Assembly: GCF_030696885.1 (NCBI RefSeq)
Contig: NZ_JAUYRI010000013.1
Span: 124,001-188,000, forward strand
DNA: 64,000 bases
Source of the DNA: Thiobacillus sp.
GTDB lineage: Bacteria; Pseudomonadota; Gammaproteobacteria; Burkholderiales; Thiobacillaceae
Direction of reading: 5' to 3'
Position numbers and translations under genes: made by a program. The notes beneath the pieces are model-generated. The model saw only the letters and a program-made list of their open reading frames with translations. It was not told where the DNA came from and made no database searches. This document shows positions 8,376-17,385 of the stretch, in pieces. How positions within the stretch are numbered: position 1 is the first letter of the stretch; each line of letters starts with the position of its first letter.

Positions 8376-10088
8376 ATGGAACCTGCGCACGACATAAGCA
8401 GCATGCCTGGAAGAATCCCCGTCGCCAGCTGGCTGTTCGCCTACCGGCGCGACTGGCTGCGCGCCGATGTCATCGCCGGCCTCACCGTCGCGGCCGTGGT
8501 GATCCCCAAGGCGATGGCCTATGCCGTCATCGCCGGCCTGTCGGTCGAGGTGGGCCTGTACACCGCGCTGGCCGCGATGTGCGTCTATCCGCTGCTGGGC
8601 AGTTCGCGCCCATTGAGCGTCACCACCACTTCCGCCATCGCGATGCTGGTGGCGGCGCAAATCGCGGCCTCCGTCGCGCAAACCGGCGCCGCGCCTACTG
8701 AGGTGGCCGCCACCCTCGCCCTGCTGGTGGGCGGTTTCCTGATCCTGGCTAGAGTGCTGCGGCTGGGATTTCTGGCGAATTTCATTTCGCTGCCGGTACT
8801 GGTCGGTTTCGAGGCTGGCGTCGGCGTCGTCATCATCATCGGGCAATTGAAATCGGTGCTGGGCATCCATCTCACGAGCATGACGACCATCGACATTCTG
8901 CTGGAGCTGCCCGGAAAACTTTCCGAGGCGCATGGGACGACGATGTTGGTGGCGCTCGCCGGTCTCGCGCTATTGCTCGCCTTGCCACGCGTCTTCCCCC
9001 GGTTGTCCGCGCCGCTGGCATGGGTGGCCCTGAGCATCGCAGCTTCTGCGGCTTTCGGTCTCGATGCGCTGGGCGTCAAATCGGTAGGCAGCGTACCGCC
9101 CGGCTTGCCCGCGCTGGTCTTGCCCGACGTATCGCTCGCCGCGCAGTTGTGGCCGGCGGCGCTGGGCATCGCGCTGATGTCGTTTACCGAATCGGTCGCG
9201 GCGGCGCGCACCTTCTGCCAGCGCAACGACCCGCCGATCAACGCCAACCGGGAACTGCTCGCACTGGGCGCGGCGAACGTGGCATCGGCCATGGTGGGCG
9301 GGCTGCCCGCCGGCGGCGGCGCGTCGCAGACGGCCGTTGCCGACGGGGCGGGCGCGCGCAGCCAGATGGCGCAATGGGTCAACGCAGCCGTGGTGGTGCT
9401 GTGCCTGCTGCTGCTTTCGCGCGTAATCGGCTTGCTGCCGCAGGCGGCCCTGGGCGCGCTGATCCTGGTCGCGTCCCTCTCGATGATCAAGCCGCAAGCC
9501 TTCCGCGCCATCGCCCGGGTTCGCCGCCTCGAACTCACGTGGGCGCTGGCGACGCTGGCCGGCGTCGTCTTCATCGGCACGCTCGAAGGCATCCTGATCG
9601 CGGTGGCGATCTCCATCCTGACGCTCTTCTATCAGGCGAATCATCCGCCGGTGTACGCCATTGCCTACAACCGTGCGAAGGACATTTTCCGCCGGGTGGG
9701 CGAGCATGCGGACGACGAGACCTTTCCCGGCTTGCTGATGCTGCGCGCCGAGGGCCGCCTGACCTTTGCCAACGCCGCCAACGCAGGGGACAAGATGAAG
9801 GCGCTGGTGGCGGAAACCGCGCCCAAGGTGATCGTGCTGGAATGCAGCGCGATCCCGGACATCGAATACACCGCACTGACCATGCTGACCGAAGCCGAGC
9901 AGACCCTGCGTGCGCGTGGCATCAGCCTGTGGCTGGCCGGCGTCAATCCCGACCTGCTGAAAACCCTCTCGCGCTCGCCACTTGGGGCGGCGCTGGGACA
10001 CGAGCGCATGTTCTTCAACCTGCACAAGGTGCTGGAAGCCTGGCAGGTGCAATCCGCTACTGCACTGAAAGAAGCTCGTCATGTATGA
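8376..10088 (+). CDS. SulP-family anion transporter with C-terminal STAS domain
   Basis: This is a 570-residue inner-membrane transporter. The SulP signature near the N-terminus (RADVIAGLTVAAVVIPKAMAY, read as segments) is followed by 10-14 hydrophobic helices and a cytoplasmic STAS domain from about residue 440 (GLLMLRAEGRLTFANA, VIVLECSAIPDIEYTAL). SulP proteins move sulfate, bicarbonate, molybdate or other anions. In an operon that ends with a sulfatase maturase, sulfate is an attractive substrate, but that is inference. The ATG at 8376 was chosen over 8343, which lies inside the preceding gene. The stop overlaps the antiporter start by 8 bp. Confidence 0.9.
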   Translation: MEPAHDISSMPGRIPVASWLFAYRRDWLRADVIAGLTVAAVVIPKAMAYAVIAGLSVEVGLYTALAAMCVYPLLGSSRPLSVTTTSAIAMLVAAQIAASVAQTGAAPTEVAATLALLVGGFLILARVLRLGFLANFISLPVLVGFEAGVGVVIIIGQLKSVLGIHLTSMTTIDILLELPGKLSEAHGTTMLVALAGLALLLALPRVFPRLSAPLAWVALSIAASAAFGLDALGVKSVGSVPPGLPALVLPDVSLAAQLWPAALGIALMSFTESVAAARTFCQRNDPPINANRELLALGAANVASAMVGGLPAGGGASQTAVADGAGARSQMAQWVNAAVVVLCLLLLSRVIGLLPQAALGALILVASLSMIKPQAFRAIARVRRLELTWALATLAGVVFIGTLEGILIAVAISILTLFYQANHPPVYAIAYNRAKDIFRRVGEHADDETFPGLLMLRAEGRLTFANAANAGDKMKALVAETAPKVIVLECSAIPDIEYTALTMLTEAEQTLRARGISLWLAGVNPDLLKTLSRSPLGAALGHERMFFNLHKVLEAWQVQSATALKEARHV

Positions 10089-11268
10089 AAACATGACCAT
10101 CCTGGCGCTGTTCGTGTTCGTCTACAGCCTGGTGGGCGGGCGCCTCGCCAGGTCTCCGATCAGCGGCGCGATTATCTTCACCGCCTTCGGCCTGGCGCTT
10201 GGCCCGCTGGGTTTCGGGTTCCTCAAGCTGAACGCTGACACCGAGCAGATCCGCCTGCTGGCCGAACTGACGCTTGCCCTTGTCCTGTTTACCGACGCCG
10301 CCAACTCGAATCTTGGCGTGCTCAGAACCCACGCCAGCCTGCCCCTCCGGCTGCTGCTGATCGGGCTGCCGCTGACCCTGCTGCTCGGTTTCGGCGTCGG
10401 CGTGCTCGTGTTCGATGGCCTGACCCTGCTGGAGCTGGCCATCCTCGCGGTCATGCTGGCGCCGACCGACGCCGCGCTGGGCAAGGCGGTGGTCACGAAC
10501 AAATCCGTCCCCGCCGGCATTCGCGAGGGCCTGAATCAGGAAAGCGGCCTGAACGACGGCATCTGCGTGCCGGTCCTGCTCCTGCTGCTCGCCGTGGCCG
10601 TGCATCCGGGCGCGGGCGGCGTTTCCGGAATGGCGCTCGAACTGGTCGCCAGCCAGATCGGGATCGGCATGGTCGTCGGCCTCGCCCTGACCCTGTTCGG
10701 CGCCTGGCTGTTCAGGCTATGCAAGCGGCGGGAATGGATCAGCGACAGCTGGCGCCAGGTTGCCGTTCCAGCGCTGGCAGTTGCCTGCTTTGCCTTGGCA
10801 CAATGGTTCGAGGGCAGCGGTTTCATCGCCGCCTTCTCCGGCGGACTCCTGTTCGGCTGGCTGGCGAAGCATCAAAAGCACACGCTCCTGCTCGCCGCCG
10901 AAGGCACCGGCGATACGCTGGCGCTGATCACCTGGGTCGTCTTCGGTGCGGTCGTGATCGCCCGCGCGATCGACCACATCACCTGGGAGATCGTGCTTTA
11001 TGCCGTGCTCAGCCTCACCTTGATCCGCATGCTGCCGGTTTTCCTGGTGCTTCCCGGCCTCGGCCTCAGTGCAAACGAGAAACTCTTCGTCGGGTGGTTC
11101 GGCCCGCGAGGGCTCGCCAGCATCGTGTTCGGCGTGATCGTGCTGGAAGCGCACCTGCCCGGTGGAACGACACTTGTCGCCACCGTGGTCTGCACCATCC
11201 TGCTCAGCATCGTCGCCCACGGACTCAGCGCGGGACCGCTTGCGGCAGTCCTCAAGAGGAAATCCTGA
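10081..11268 (+). CDS. CPA1-type sodium (or potassium)/proton antiporter
   Basis: This 395-residue polytopic protein has about 11-12 hydrophobic helices. Motifs are LAELTLALVLFTDAANSNL, the ion-site region ILAVMLAPTDAALGKAV, then LNQESGLNDGICVPVLLLLL (the N-D pair of CPA1 exchangers) and WFGPRGLASIVFG near the C-terminus. These are characteristic of NhaP-like cation:proton antiporters (PF00999). It exchanges H+ for Na+ or K+ across the inner membrane. The start overlaps the SulP gene by 8 bp, so the two are probably made together; paired anion and cation handling is plausible. Confidence 0.9.
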   Translation: MYENMTILALFVFVYSLVGGRLARSPISGAIIFTAFGLALGPLGFGFLKLNADTEQIRLLAELTLALVLFTDAANSNLGVLRTHASLPLRLLLIGLPLTLLLGFGVGVLVFDGLTLLELAILAVMLAPTDAALGKAVVTNKSVPAGIREGLNQESGLNDGICVPVLLLLLAVAVHPGAGGVSGMALELVASQIGIGMVVGLALTLFGAWLFRLCKRREWISDSWRQVAVPALAVACFALAQWFEGSGFIAAFSGGLLFGWLAKHQKHTLLLAAEGTGDTLALITWVVFGAVVIARAIDHITWEIVLYAVLSLTLIRMLPVFLVLPGLGLSANEKLFVGWFGPRGLASIVFGVIVLEAHLPGGTTLVATVVCTILLSIVAHGLSAGPLAAVLKRKS

Positions 11269-12380
11269 TGGATAAACTGTCAACCCGGGAGAGCGTGCCC
11301 GCGAAAAAGCCTGTTGGCGCCAACCGGGCAGCCACGAAGAAACTGGCCTCGGCACTGCGCATCCTCACCATTCCGCTGGTGATGGTGTTCTATCTTGCCG
11401 TTTTGGTTTACAACCTGCACGAAAGCGATCGTCGCTCCCTGACATTAAAGCAGGACAGCCCCGCCGCCGATGCCGTGCATGTGAGCCTCAAGATCGTGAA
11501 CCTGGATGTCGCTCGCGGAGAAATCACCGCACGCATGCGGATACGCCTGACAGGAAAAATCGCGAAGGACGAGTTCACCCCGGCCGTAAACGTGCGCTTT
11601 CTGGTCAACGCGTTCCAGGGCCCGCAGCGCTTCGATCTGGAACGGGGCGAACGCGTGAGCCCGCTCACGGTGGTGTTTCCCCTTGTGGGGGAGCCAAGCC
11701 TGTATCCGTTCGACACCCATGAGGCCATCCTCGCATTCGTAGCCACGAAGCCTGGCCAGGTAGCGCCGCCGCCGCCCGCGCCACCTCCCGCTTCTGAAAA
11801 ACCCACCTCCCTCTTCGAGCGACTGAAGAAGGCTGGCGAAAGGGAAACCGGCGAAACGCCGCCGAGCCAGGTCAAGCTCGTCGGCAAAAGCGAACTGGCA
11901 AGCCGTACGCAGCTACCGGTGTCCTTCGACCTGTCCGCGTCCATTCCCGGTTTCAAGTTCGACGGGGAAGTCATTGAAACCGGTCAGGAGCAGGTGACAG
12001 GCATTCAATTGAAGCTGAGGCGCGCCAACAACGTGATCGTCGCCTCGCTGGGCATCCAGCTGATGATGATCCTGCTGGCACTGAGCATGCTGGCCATGGT
12101 GCTGTTTGGAACGATGAAGGGCAAGGGGTCTGCCATCGATCCGCTTTACATCGCACCGGTCCTCATCTTCGGCTTGCCCGCGCTACGCGATACACAACCT
12201 GGCGTCCCGCCGCTGGGCGCATTCAGCGATTACCTGTCCTACCTCTGGGCCGAAGCCATCGTCGCCGGGTGCACCATCATTGCCATCTGGACCTGGATCG
12301 CCCGGCACCGCTCGGACAACGAGCCGCCGGCCCCCGATCTGGAAACATCAAATGGAAAGAAAACGCCCCCAGGCACTTAA
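11268..12380 (+). CDS. DUF4436 membrane protein
   Basis: This is a 370-residue protein that begins on the stop of the antiporter gene (TGATG). It has one N-terminal transmembrane segment (about 32-50), then a large probably periplasmic beta-rich domain (VHVSLKIVNLDVARGEITARMRI), a proline-rich linker (APPPPAPPPASEKP), and three C-terminal transmembrane segments (about 265-285, 295-312, 325-345). This order matches DUF4436 proteins (PF14494), best known from actinobacteria and with no established role. Sixth functional unit of the operon; the function is unknown. Confidence 0.75.
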   Translation: MDKLSTRESVPAKKPVGANRAATKKLASALRILTIPLVMVFYLAVLVYNLHESDRRSLTLKQDSPAADAVHVSLKIVNLDVARGEITARMRIRLTGKIAKDEFTPAVNVRFLVNAFQGPQRFDLERGERVSPLTVVFPLVGEPSLYPFDTHEAILAFVATKPGQVAPPPPAPPPASEKPTSLFERLKKAGERETGETPPSQVKLVGKSELASRTQLPVSFDLSASIPGFKFDGEVIETGQEQVTGIQLKLRRANNVIVASLGIQLMMILLALSMLAMVLFGTMKGKGSAIDPLYIAPVLIFGLPALRDTQPGVPPLGAFSDYLSYLWAEAIVAGCTIIAIWTWIARHRSDNEPPAPDLETSNGKKTPPGT

Positions 12381-12432
12381 GCGTGGCGCCGGCAATGTGG
12401 ATACTCCCTTTCAAAAGGCCCAAGGAGCAATC

Positions 12433-13497
12433 ATGCGCACCCTCTCCATGAAACCCGTCAAGCTGCTGGGCACCCTGGCCGTGCTGGCATTGTCCGGCTG
12501 CGTTAGTGTGCCCCCCGAGCGGATCACCACGGATCGCATGGATTACGGACAGGTGATCGCGGAATCCTGGAAACGTCAGACCCTGCTCAACGTGGTGCGG
12601 CTGCATTACGCCGACGTGCCGGTGTTCCTCGACGTGGGATCGATCATCAACAGCTACTCCTTCGCCGGCAAGGCAAGCGCGTCGGCAGAGCTTCCGAGTC
12701 GGGCCGACCCGAACGTGTTCAATCTTGGCACCGAGCGGACCTGGTCCAACACGCCGACCGTGACCTATCAGCCGCTGATGGGCGATCGCTTCACCCGGTC
12801 CCTGCTACAGCCGGTGCCGCCGGCGTCCGTGTTCCAGTTGATGCAGGGCGGCTGGTCAGTGGACCTCGTGCTGCGAACCGTGGTCAGCTCGATCAATGGT
12901 CTGCACAACAATTCGGTGGGAGTGGGCGCCGACCCCCGGTTCAACGAGCTGGTCGACACGCTGTCGCGCATCCAGCGGACAGGCGGTCTGGGCATTCGGG
13001 TCGAGCCGAGAGCAGGCGGCAGCGCCGTCGTCATCGTGCTGCCCCGGAGCGACGCCAGCCCCGCGCTGATCGAGGACAGCCGCCGCGTGCAGCAACTGCT
13101 CGGACTGGAAGGCAACGGCAGCGAATTCGAGATCGCCTATGGCCTGCACCCGCGCAGCGGCAGCGAAGTGGCCATGCTCAGCCGATCGATGCTGGAACTC
13201 ATGCTGGAACTCGGTTTCGGCATCGAGGTGCCCGAGGCGCACGTCAAGGCCGGTCGCGTGATTCCCGGTCGCCGTCAAGCGGACAGCGCGACCTATACCC
13301 CGCTCACGCGCATCCGTTCGGGTGCCGAGGCGCCGGCCGACGCCTACGTCGCAGTGCCCTACCGCGGCCACTGGTACTGGATCGACGACAGCGACGTCGC
13401 CAGCAAGAGCACCTTCACCTTCCTGCTGATCCTGTTCTCGCTCGCCGAAACCGGCCAGAGCGCAGCCGCCCCGGTCGTGACGGTGCCGTCGCGGTGA
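12433..13497 (+). CDS. lipoprotein, unknown function
   Basis: This 354-residue protein has a lipoprotein signal ending in LALSGC (lipidated Cys at residue 23), preceded by MRTLSMKPVKLLG. The ATG at 12433 has AAGGAG 7 nt upstream, which favours it over the in-frame ATG at 12352 inside the previous gene. The mature part holds an ESWKRQTLLNVVRLHYADVP motif and a predicted C-terminal transmembrane-like stretch (TFTFLLILFSLAETG). The ESWKxQTLLNIVxLRYxDxP motif recurs in uncharacterised proteobacterial lipoproteins. No enzyme motif was seen. It is probably in the periplasm, attached to the outer or inner membrane. Confidence 0.75.
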   Translation: MRTLSMKPVKLLGTLAVLALSGCVSVPPERITTDRMDYGQVIAESWKRQTLLNVVRLHYADVPVFLDVGSIINSYSFAGKASASAELPSRADPNVFNLGTERTWSNTPTVTYQPLMGDRFTRSLLQPVPPASVFQLMQGGWSVDLVLRTVVSSINGLHNNSVGVGADPRFNELVDTLSRIQRTGGLGIRVEPRAGGSAVVIVLPRSDASPALIEDSRRVQQLLGLEGNGSEFEIAYGLHPRSGSEVAMLSRSMLELMLELGFGIEVPEAHVKAGRVIPGRRQADSATYTPLTRIRSGAEAPADAYVAVPYRGHWYWIDDSDVASKSTFTFLLILFSLAETGQSAAAPVVTVPSR

Positions 13498-13552
13498 CGC
13501 GGGCCGCTCGACGCCAGCCCTCAACCCCTTTTTGCCCAAATAGGCCCTACGC

Positions 13553-14794
13553 ATGCAAACACCCCTGACGCCTTACCATCTTCTCGCCAAGCCCGCGGGT
13601 GCAGCGTGCAACCTGGGCTGCCAGTACTGCTTCTTCCTGTCCAAGGAAAACCTTTACACGGGCGAGAGCCACCTGATGGACGAGGCCACGCTGGAGACCT
13701 ACATCAGGCAGCTGATGGAATCGTCGCCCGGCCCGCAGGTCGACGTCGCCTGGCAGGGCGGCGAGCCCATGCTGCGCGGCCTGAATTTCTACAAGCGCTC
13801 GGTGCAACTGGCTGAAAAATACCGCAAGCCGCATCAGCGCATCCTCCACACCCTGCAGACCAACGGCACGCTGATCACCGACGAGTGGGCAGCCTTCTTC
13901 AAGCAGAACAACTACCTCGTCGGACTCAGCATCGACGGGCCGCGCGCCATGCACGACGCCTACCGCGTCAGCAAGAAAGGCGAAGGCAGCTTCGACGACG
14001 TGATCCGCGGCTGGACCTGCCTGAAGCAGCACCAGGTCGACGTCAACATCCTCTGCACCGTCAACGCCGCCAACGCCGACCATCCGCTCGAGGTGTACCG
14101 CTTCTTTCGCGACGAGCTGCAGGCGGAATACATCCAGCTCATTCCCATCGTCGAGCGCGCCACCGTCGAGACGATCGGGTTCGCCAACCAGGGCTGGGGC
14201 GGCCTGAAGGGAACGGACCGTCCGCTGTACAAGCAGGAAGGGAATCTGGTCACCGGACGCACGGTGACGGCCGAGCAATTCGGCCAATTTCTCATCGGCA
14301 TCTTCGACGAATGGGTGCAGCGCGACGTCGGCAGGATCTATGTCACGACCTTTGACGTGGCGCTGGGCAGCTGGCTGGGCCAGCACAATGCTTGCATCGT
14401 GGCGCCCACCTGCGGGAATGCCCTGGTGCTGGAGCACAACGGCGACGTGTATTCCTGCGACCACTTCGTCGAGCCGGACTACCGGCTCGGCAACATCAGG
14501 GACACGCCGCTGCAGGCGCTGGTCGCCTCGGAAAAACAGCGACGCTTCGGGCAAAACAAGTATGACACGCTGCCCAAATATTGCAGGGAATGCCCGGTGC
14601 TGTTCGCCTGCTACGGCGAATGCCCACGCAACCGCTTCATCAGGACGCCGGACGGCGAGGACGGCCTCAATTACCTGTGCGCCGGCTACAAAGCGTTCTT
14701 TACCCACATCGATACGCCGATGAAGACGATGGCCGACCTGCTCCGCCAAGGTCGCTACGCCGACGAGATCATGCAGCAACCGGACATCGCCTGA
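13553..14794 (+). CDS. anaerobic sulfatase-maturating radical SAM enzyme (anSME)
   Basis: This 413-residue cytoplasmic enzyme should convert the active-site Cys or Ser of sulfatases to formylglycine without oxygen. It carries the radical SAM cluster C19-N-L-G-C23-Q-Y-C26 near the N-terminus, the anSME features AWQGGEPMLRGL and LQTNGTLI, and a C-terminal SPASM region with many cysteines (CGNALVLEHNGDVYSCDHF, then CRECPVLFACYGECPRNRF) that binds auxiliary 4Fe-4S clusters. It is the last gene of the box-A operon and lies 151 bp before a sulfatase gene, whose motif CSATR fits the C-x-A/P-x-R pattern used by this family. Confidence 0.93.
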   Translation: MQTPLTPYHLLAKPAGAACNLGCQYCFFLSKENLYTGESHLMDEATLETYIRQLMESSPGPQVDVAWQGGEPMLRGLNFYKRSVQLAEKYRKPHQRILHTLQTNGTLITDEWAAFFKQNNYLVGLSIDGPRAMHDAYRVSKKGEGSFDDVIRGWTCLKQHQVDVNILCTVNAANADHPLEVYRFFRDELQAEYIQLIPIVERATVETIGFANQGWGGLKGTDRPLYKQEGNLVTGRTVTAEQFGQFLIGIFDEWVQRDVGRIYVTTFDVALGSWLGQHNACIVAPTCGNALVLEHNGDVYSCDHFVEPDYRLGNIRDTPLQALVASEKQRRFGQNKYDTLPKYCRECPVLFACYGECPRNRFIRTPDGEDGLNYLCAGYKAFFTHIDTPMKTMADLLRQGRYADEIMQQPDIA

Positions 14795-14830
14795 GCTGAC
14801 CCGCTTCGGCTGCCCGCCGCCGGATCGCCC

Positions 14831-14876
14831 ATGAGACCAAAGTCCAATAGAGACTGACTGGCCAGGCTCCTAACAT
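14831..14876 (+). promoter_or_regulatory. GACCAARGTC-box promoter B, for sulfatase 1
   Basis: The box ATGAGACCAAAGTCCAAT is at 14831-14848 and the -10 TAACAT at 14871-14876, with the same 27-nt offset as the other eight copies. The predicted transcription start is near 14883, and the sulfatase ATG is at 14946 with CAGGAG upstream. Confidence 0.75.
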
Positions 14877-14945
14877 GACCTAATGTGAAACCGCCCAGCC
14901 GGTTTTTAGCGTTTGTCAGCAAACCATGACACAGGAGCCTGAGAC

Positions 14946-17309
14946 ATGAGCACCGAAGACAAGAAACACCGTTCCCATCTCCCCATGCGCAACACCACAC
15001 CGGCACGCTTCGTTCCGTACGACGCCAAGGATCCGGACATGAAGACGACGCCGATCGATCAGCTGCGGCCACCGGCGGGCGCGCCCAATGTGCTCGTTAT
15101 CCTGATCGACGACTGCGGCTTCGGCGCGCCCAGCGCCTTCGGTGGCCCTTGCGCCACGCCGGTGGCGGAAAAACTGGCGGCGGGCGGACTCAAATACAAC
15201 CGCTTCCACACCACGGCGATCTGCTCGGCGACGCGCCAGGCGCTGCTGACCGGGCGCAACCACCACAACGCCGGCATGGCCGGCATCACCGAGATCGCCA
15301 CCGGCCAGCCGGGCTACTCTTCGGTGCTGCCCAATACCATGTCACCGCTGGCGAAGACGCTCAAGCTGAACGGCTACAACACCGCCCAGTTCGGCAAGTG
15401 CCATGAGGTGCCGGTGTGGCAGTCCAGCCCGGTCGGGCCGTTCGACCAGTGGCCCACCGGCGGCGGCGGCTTCGAGTACTTCTACGGCTTCATCGGCGGC
15501 GAGGCGCACCAGTGGTACCCCTCGCTATACGAAGGCACCACGCCGATCGAGGCACCGAAGTCGCCCGAAGAGGGCTACCACCTGATGGAGGACATGACCG
15601 ACAAGGCGATCGGCTGGATCTCCCAGCAGAAGTCGCTCGCACCGGACAAGCCCTTCTTCGCCTACTTCGCGCCCGGCGCCACCCACGCGCCGCACCACGT
15701 GCCCAAGGAATGGGCCGACAAGTACAAGGGCAAGTTCGACGCCGGCTGGGACAAGTTGCGCGAGGAGACCTTCGCCCGCCAGAAGAAGCTGGGCGTGATC
15801 CCGGCCGATTGCGAACTCACCCCGCGTCCCAAGGACGTCCCCGGCTGGGACGACATGCCGGAGGAGTTCAAACCGGTGCTGCGCCGGCAGATGGAGGTCT
15901 ACGCGGGCTTCCTGGAGTTCACCGACCACCACGTGGGGCGGCTCATCGAGACGCTCGACAGCATGGGCCTGACCGACGACACGCTGATCTACTACATCAT
16001 CGGCGACAACGGTGCGTCCGCCGAGGGTTCGTTCAACGGCTGCTACAACGAGATGAGCTACTTCAACGGCCTGCAGTCGCTCGAGACGGCCGAGTACCTC
16101 ACGGAGCGGATCGACAAGCTCGGCGGACCCGAGTCGTACAACCACTTCGCCGTGGGCTGGGCGCACGCGCTGAACACCCCCTACCAGTGGACCAAGCAGG
16201 TCGCCTCGCACTTCGGCGGCACGCGCAACGGCACCATCGTCCACTGGCCCAAGGGCATCAAGGCCAAGGGCGAGCTGCGCACCCAGTTCGCCCACGTCAT
16301 CGACGTTGCGCCCACCATTCTTGAGGCAGCGGGCATTCCCGAGCCGGTCGCGGTCGACGGCATCCAGCAGGATCCGATCGACGGCGTCAGCATGCTTCCC
16401 ACGTTCAACGACGCCAAGGCGCCGGAACACCGCGAGACGCAGTACTTCGAGGTCATGGGCAACCGCGCGATCTACCACAAGGGCTGGACCGCGGTGACCA
16501 AGCACTACACGCCGTGGATCCCGGACAAGAAGCCCGCGCTCGACGACGACGTCTGGGAGCTCTACGACACCAGCAAGGACTGGACCCAGGCGAAGGACCT
16601 GTCGAAGGAGATGCCGGACAAGCTGCGCGAAATGCAGCGGCTGTTCCTCATCGAGGCGACGCGCTACAAGGTGCTGCCGCTCGATGACCGGATGTTCGAG
16701 AAAATCAACCCGGACACCGCCGGCCGCCCCACGCTGATCAAGGGCAAGACCCAGCTCCTGGCCGGCGGCATGGGCCACCTGTCGGAGAACTGCGTCCTCA
16801 GCATCAAGAACAAGTCGCACTCGGTAACCGCCCAGATCGTGGTGCCGCAGGGCGGCGCCGAGGGCGTCATCATCGCCCAGGGCGCCGACATCGGCGGCTG
16901 GAGCCTCTACGCCCTGGGCGGCAAGGTTCGGTACTGCTACAACTGGGGCGGCTTCAAGCACTTCATCATCGAAGGCGCGACCAAGCTGGCGCCGGGCGAG
17001 CATCAGGTGCGCATGGAATTCGCCTATGCCGGCGGCGGCCTCGGCAAGGGCGGCAAGGTGACGCTGTACCTGGACGGCCAGAAGGACGGCGAGGGCGAGG
17101 TCGGCGCGACGCTGGCGATGATCTTCTCCGCCGACGACGGCTGCGACGTCGGCAAGGACGGCGGCTCGGCGGTCTCGCCCGACTACAAGCCCGGCGACAA
17201 TGCGTTCAACGGCAAGGTCAAGGGCGTGCAGCTCTCGATCGCCGAGGACGACGGCAAGCACGTGGTCGACCCCGCCGACGCGATCCGCATGGCGATGGCG
17301 CGGCAGTGA
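14946..17309 (+). CDS. arylsulfatase-type hydrolase with C-terminal beta-sandwich domain
   Basis: This is a 787-residue member of the sulfatase family (PF00884). Metal-binding Asp55-Asp56 are in VLVILIDDCG. The formylglycine site is C93-S-A-T-R97 followed by QALLTGRNHH, and later motifs include YIIGDNGASAEG and HFGGTRNGTIVHWPKGI. It hydrolyses sulfate esters once Cys93 is oxidised. Ala replaces the usual Pro at the third position of the motif, which anSME-type maturases accept. There is no signal peptide (the N-terminus is MSTEDKKHRSHLPM), so the enzyme is probably cytoplasmic. Residues from about 600 form a LamG-like domain (VTLYLDGQKDGEGEV). It is transcribed from box promoter B with two lipoprotein genes downstream. 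Confidence 0.92.
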   Translation: MSTEDKKHRSHLPMRNTTPARFVPYDAKDPDMKTTPIDQLRPPAGAPNVLVILIDDCGFGAPSAFGGPCATPVAEKLAAGGLKYNRFHTTAICSATRQALLTGRNHHNAGMAGITEIATGQPGYSSVLPNTMSPLAKTLKLNGYNTAQFGKCHEVPVWQSSPVGPFDQWPTGGGGFEYFYGFIGGEAHQWYPSLYEGTTPIEAPKSPEEGYHLMEDMTDKAIGWISQQKSLAPDKPFFAYFAPGATHAPHHVPKEWADKYKGKFDAGWDKLREETFARQKKLGVIPADCELTPRPKDVPGWDDMPEEFKPVLRRQMEVYAGFLEFTDHHVGRLIETLDSMGLTDDTLIYYIIGDNGASAEGSFNGCYNEMSYFNGLQSLETAEYLTERIDKLGGPESYNHFAVGWAHALNTPYQWTKQVASHFGGTRNGTIVHWPKGIKAKGELRTQFAHVIDVAPTILEAAGIPEPVAVDGIQQDPIDGVSMLPTFNDAKAPEHRETQYFEVMGNRAIYHKGWTAVTKHYTPWIPDKKPALDDDVWELYDTSKDWTQAKDLSKEMPDKLREMQRLFLIEATRYKVLPLDDRMFEKINPDTAGRPTLIKGKTQLLAGGMGHLSENCVLSIKNKSHSVTAQIVVPQGGAEGVIIAQGADIGGWSLYALGGKVRYCYNWGGFKHFIIEGATKLAPGEHQVRMEFAYAGGGLGKGGKVTLYLDGQKDGEGEVGATLAMIFSADDGCDVGKDGGSAVSPDYKPGDNAFNGKVKGVQLSIAEDDGKHVVDPADAIRMAMARQ

Positions 17310-17385
17310 ATGCGCCAGTGCCGGCAGCCGCAACCGGGCTGCCGGTACACGACGCCCTCAAAGCGACTCAACCCAAAGGAATCCC

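Noticed and set aside
15525-17333. 602-codon reading frame on the minus strand opposite sulfatase 1
   Set aside because: It mirrors the third-position GC of the sulfatase gene and its product is rich in Val, Leu, Asp and Arg without motifs. The sulfatase motifs on the plus strand are unambiguous.
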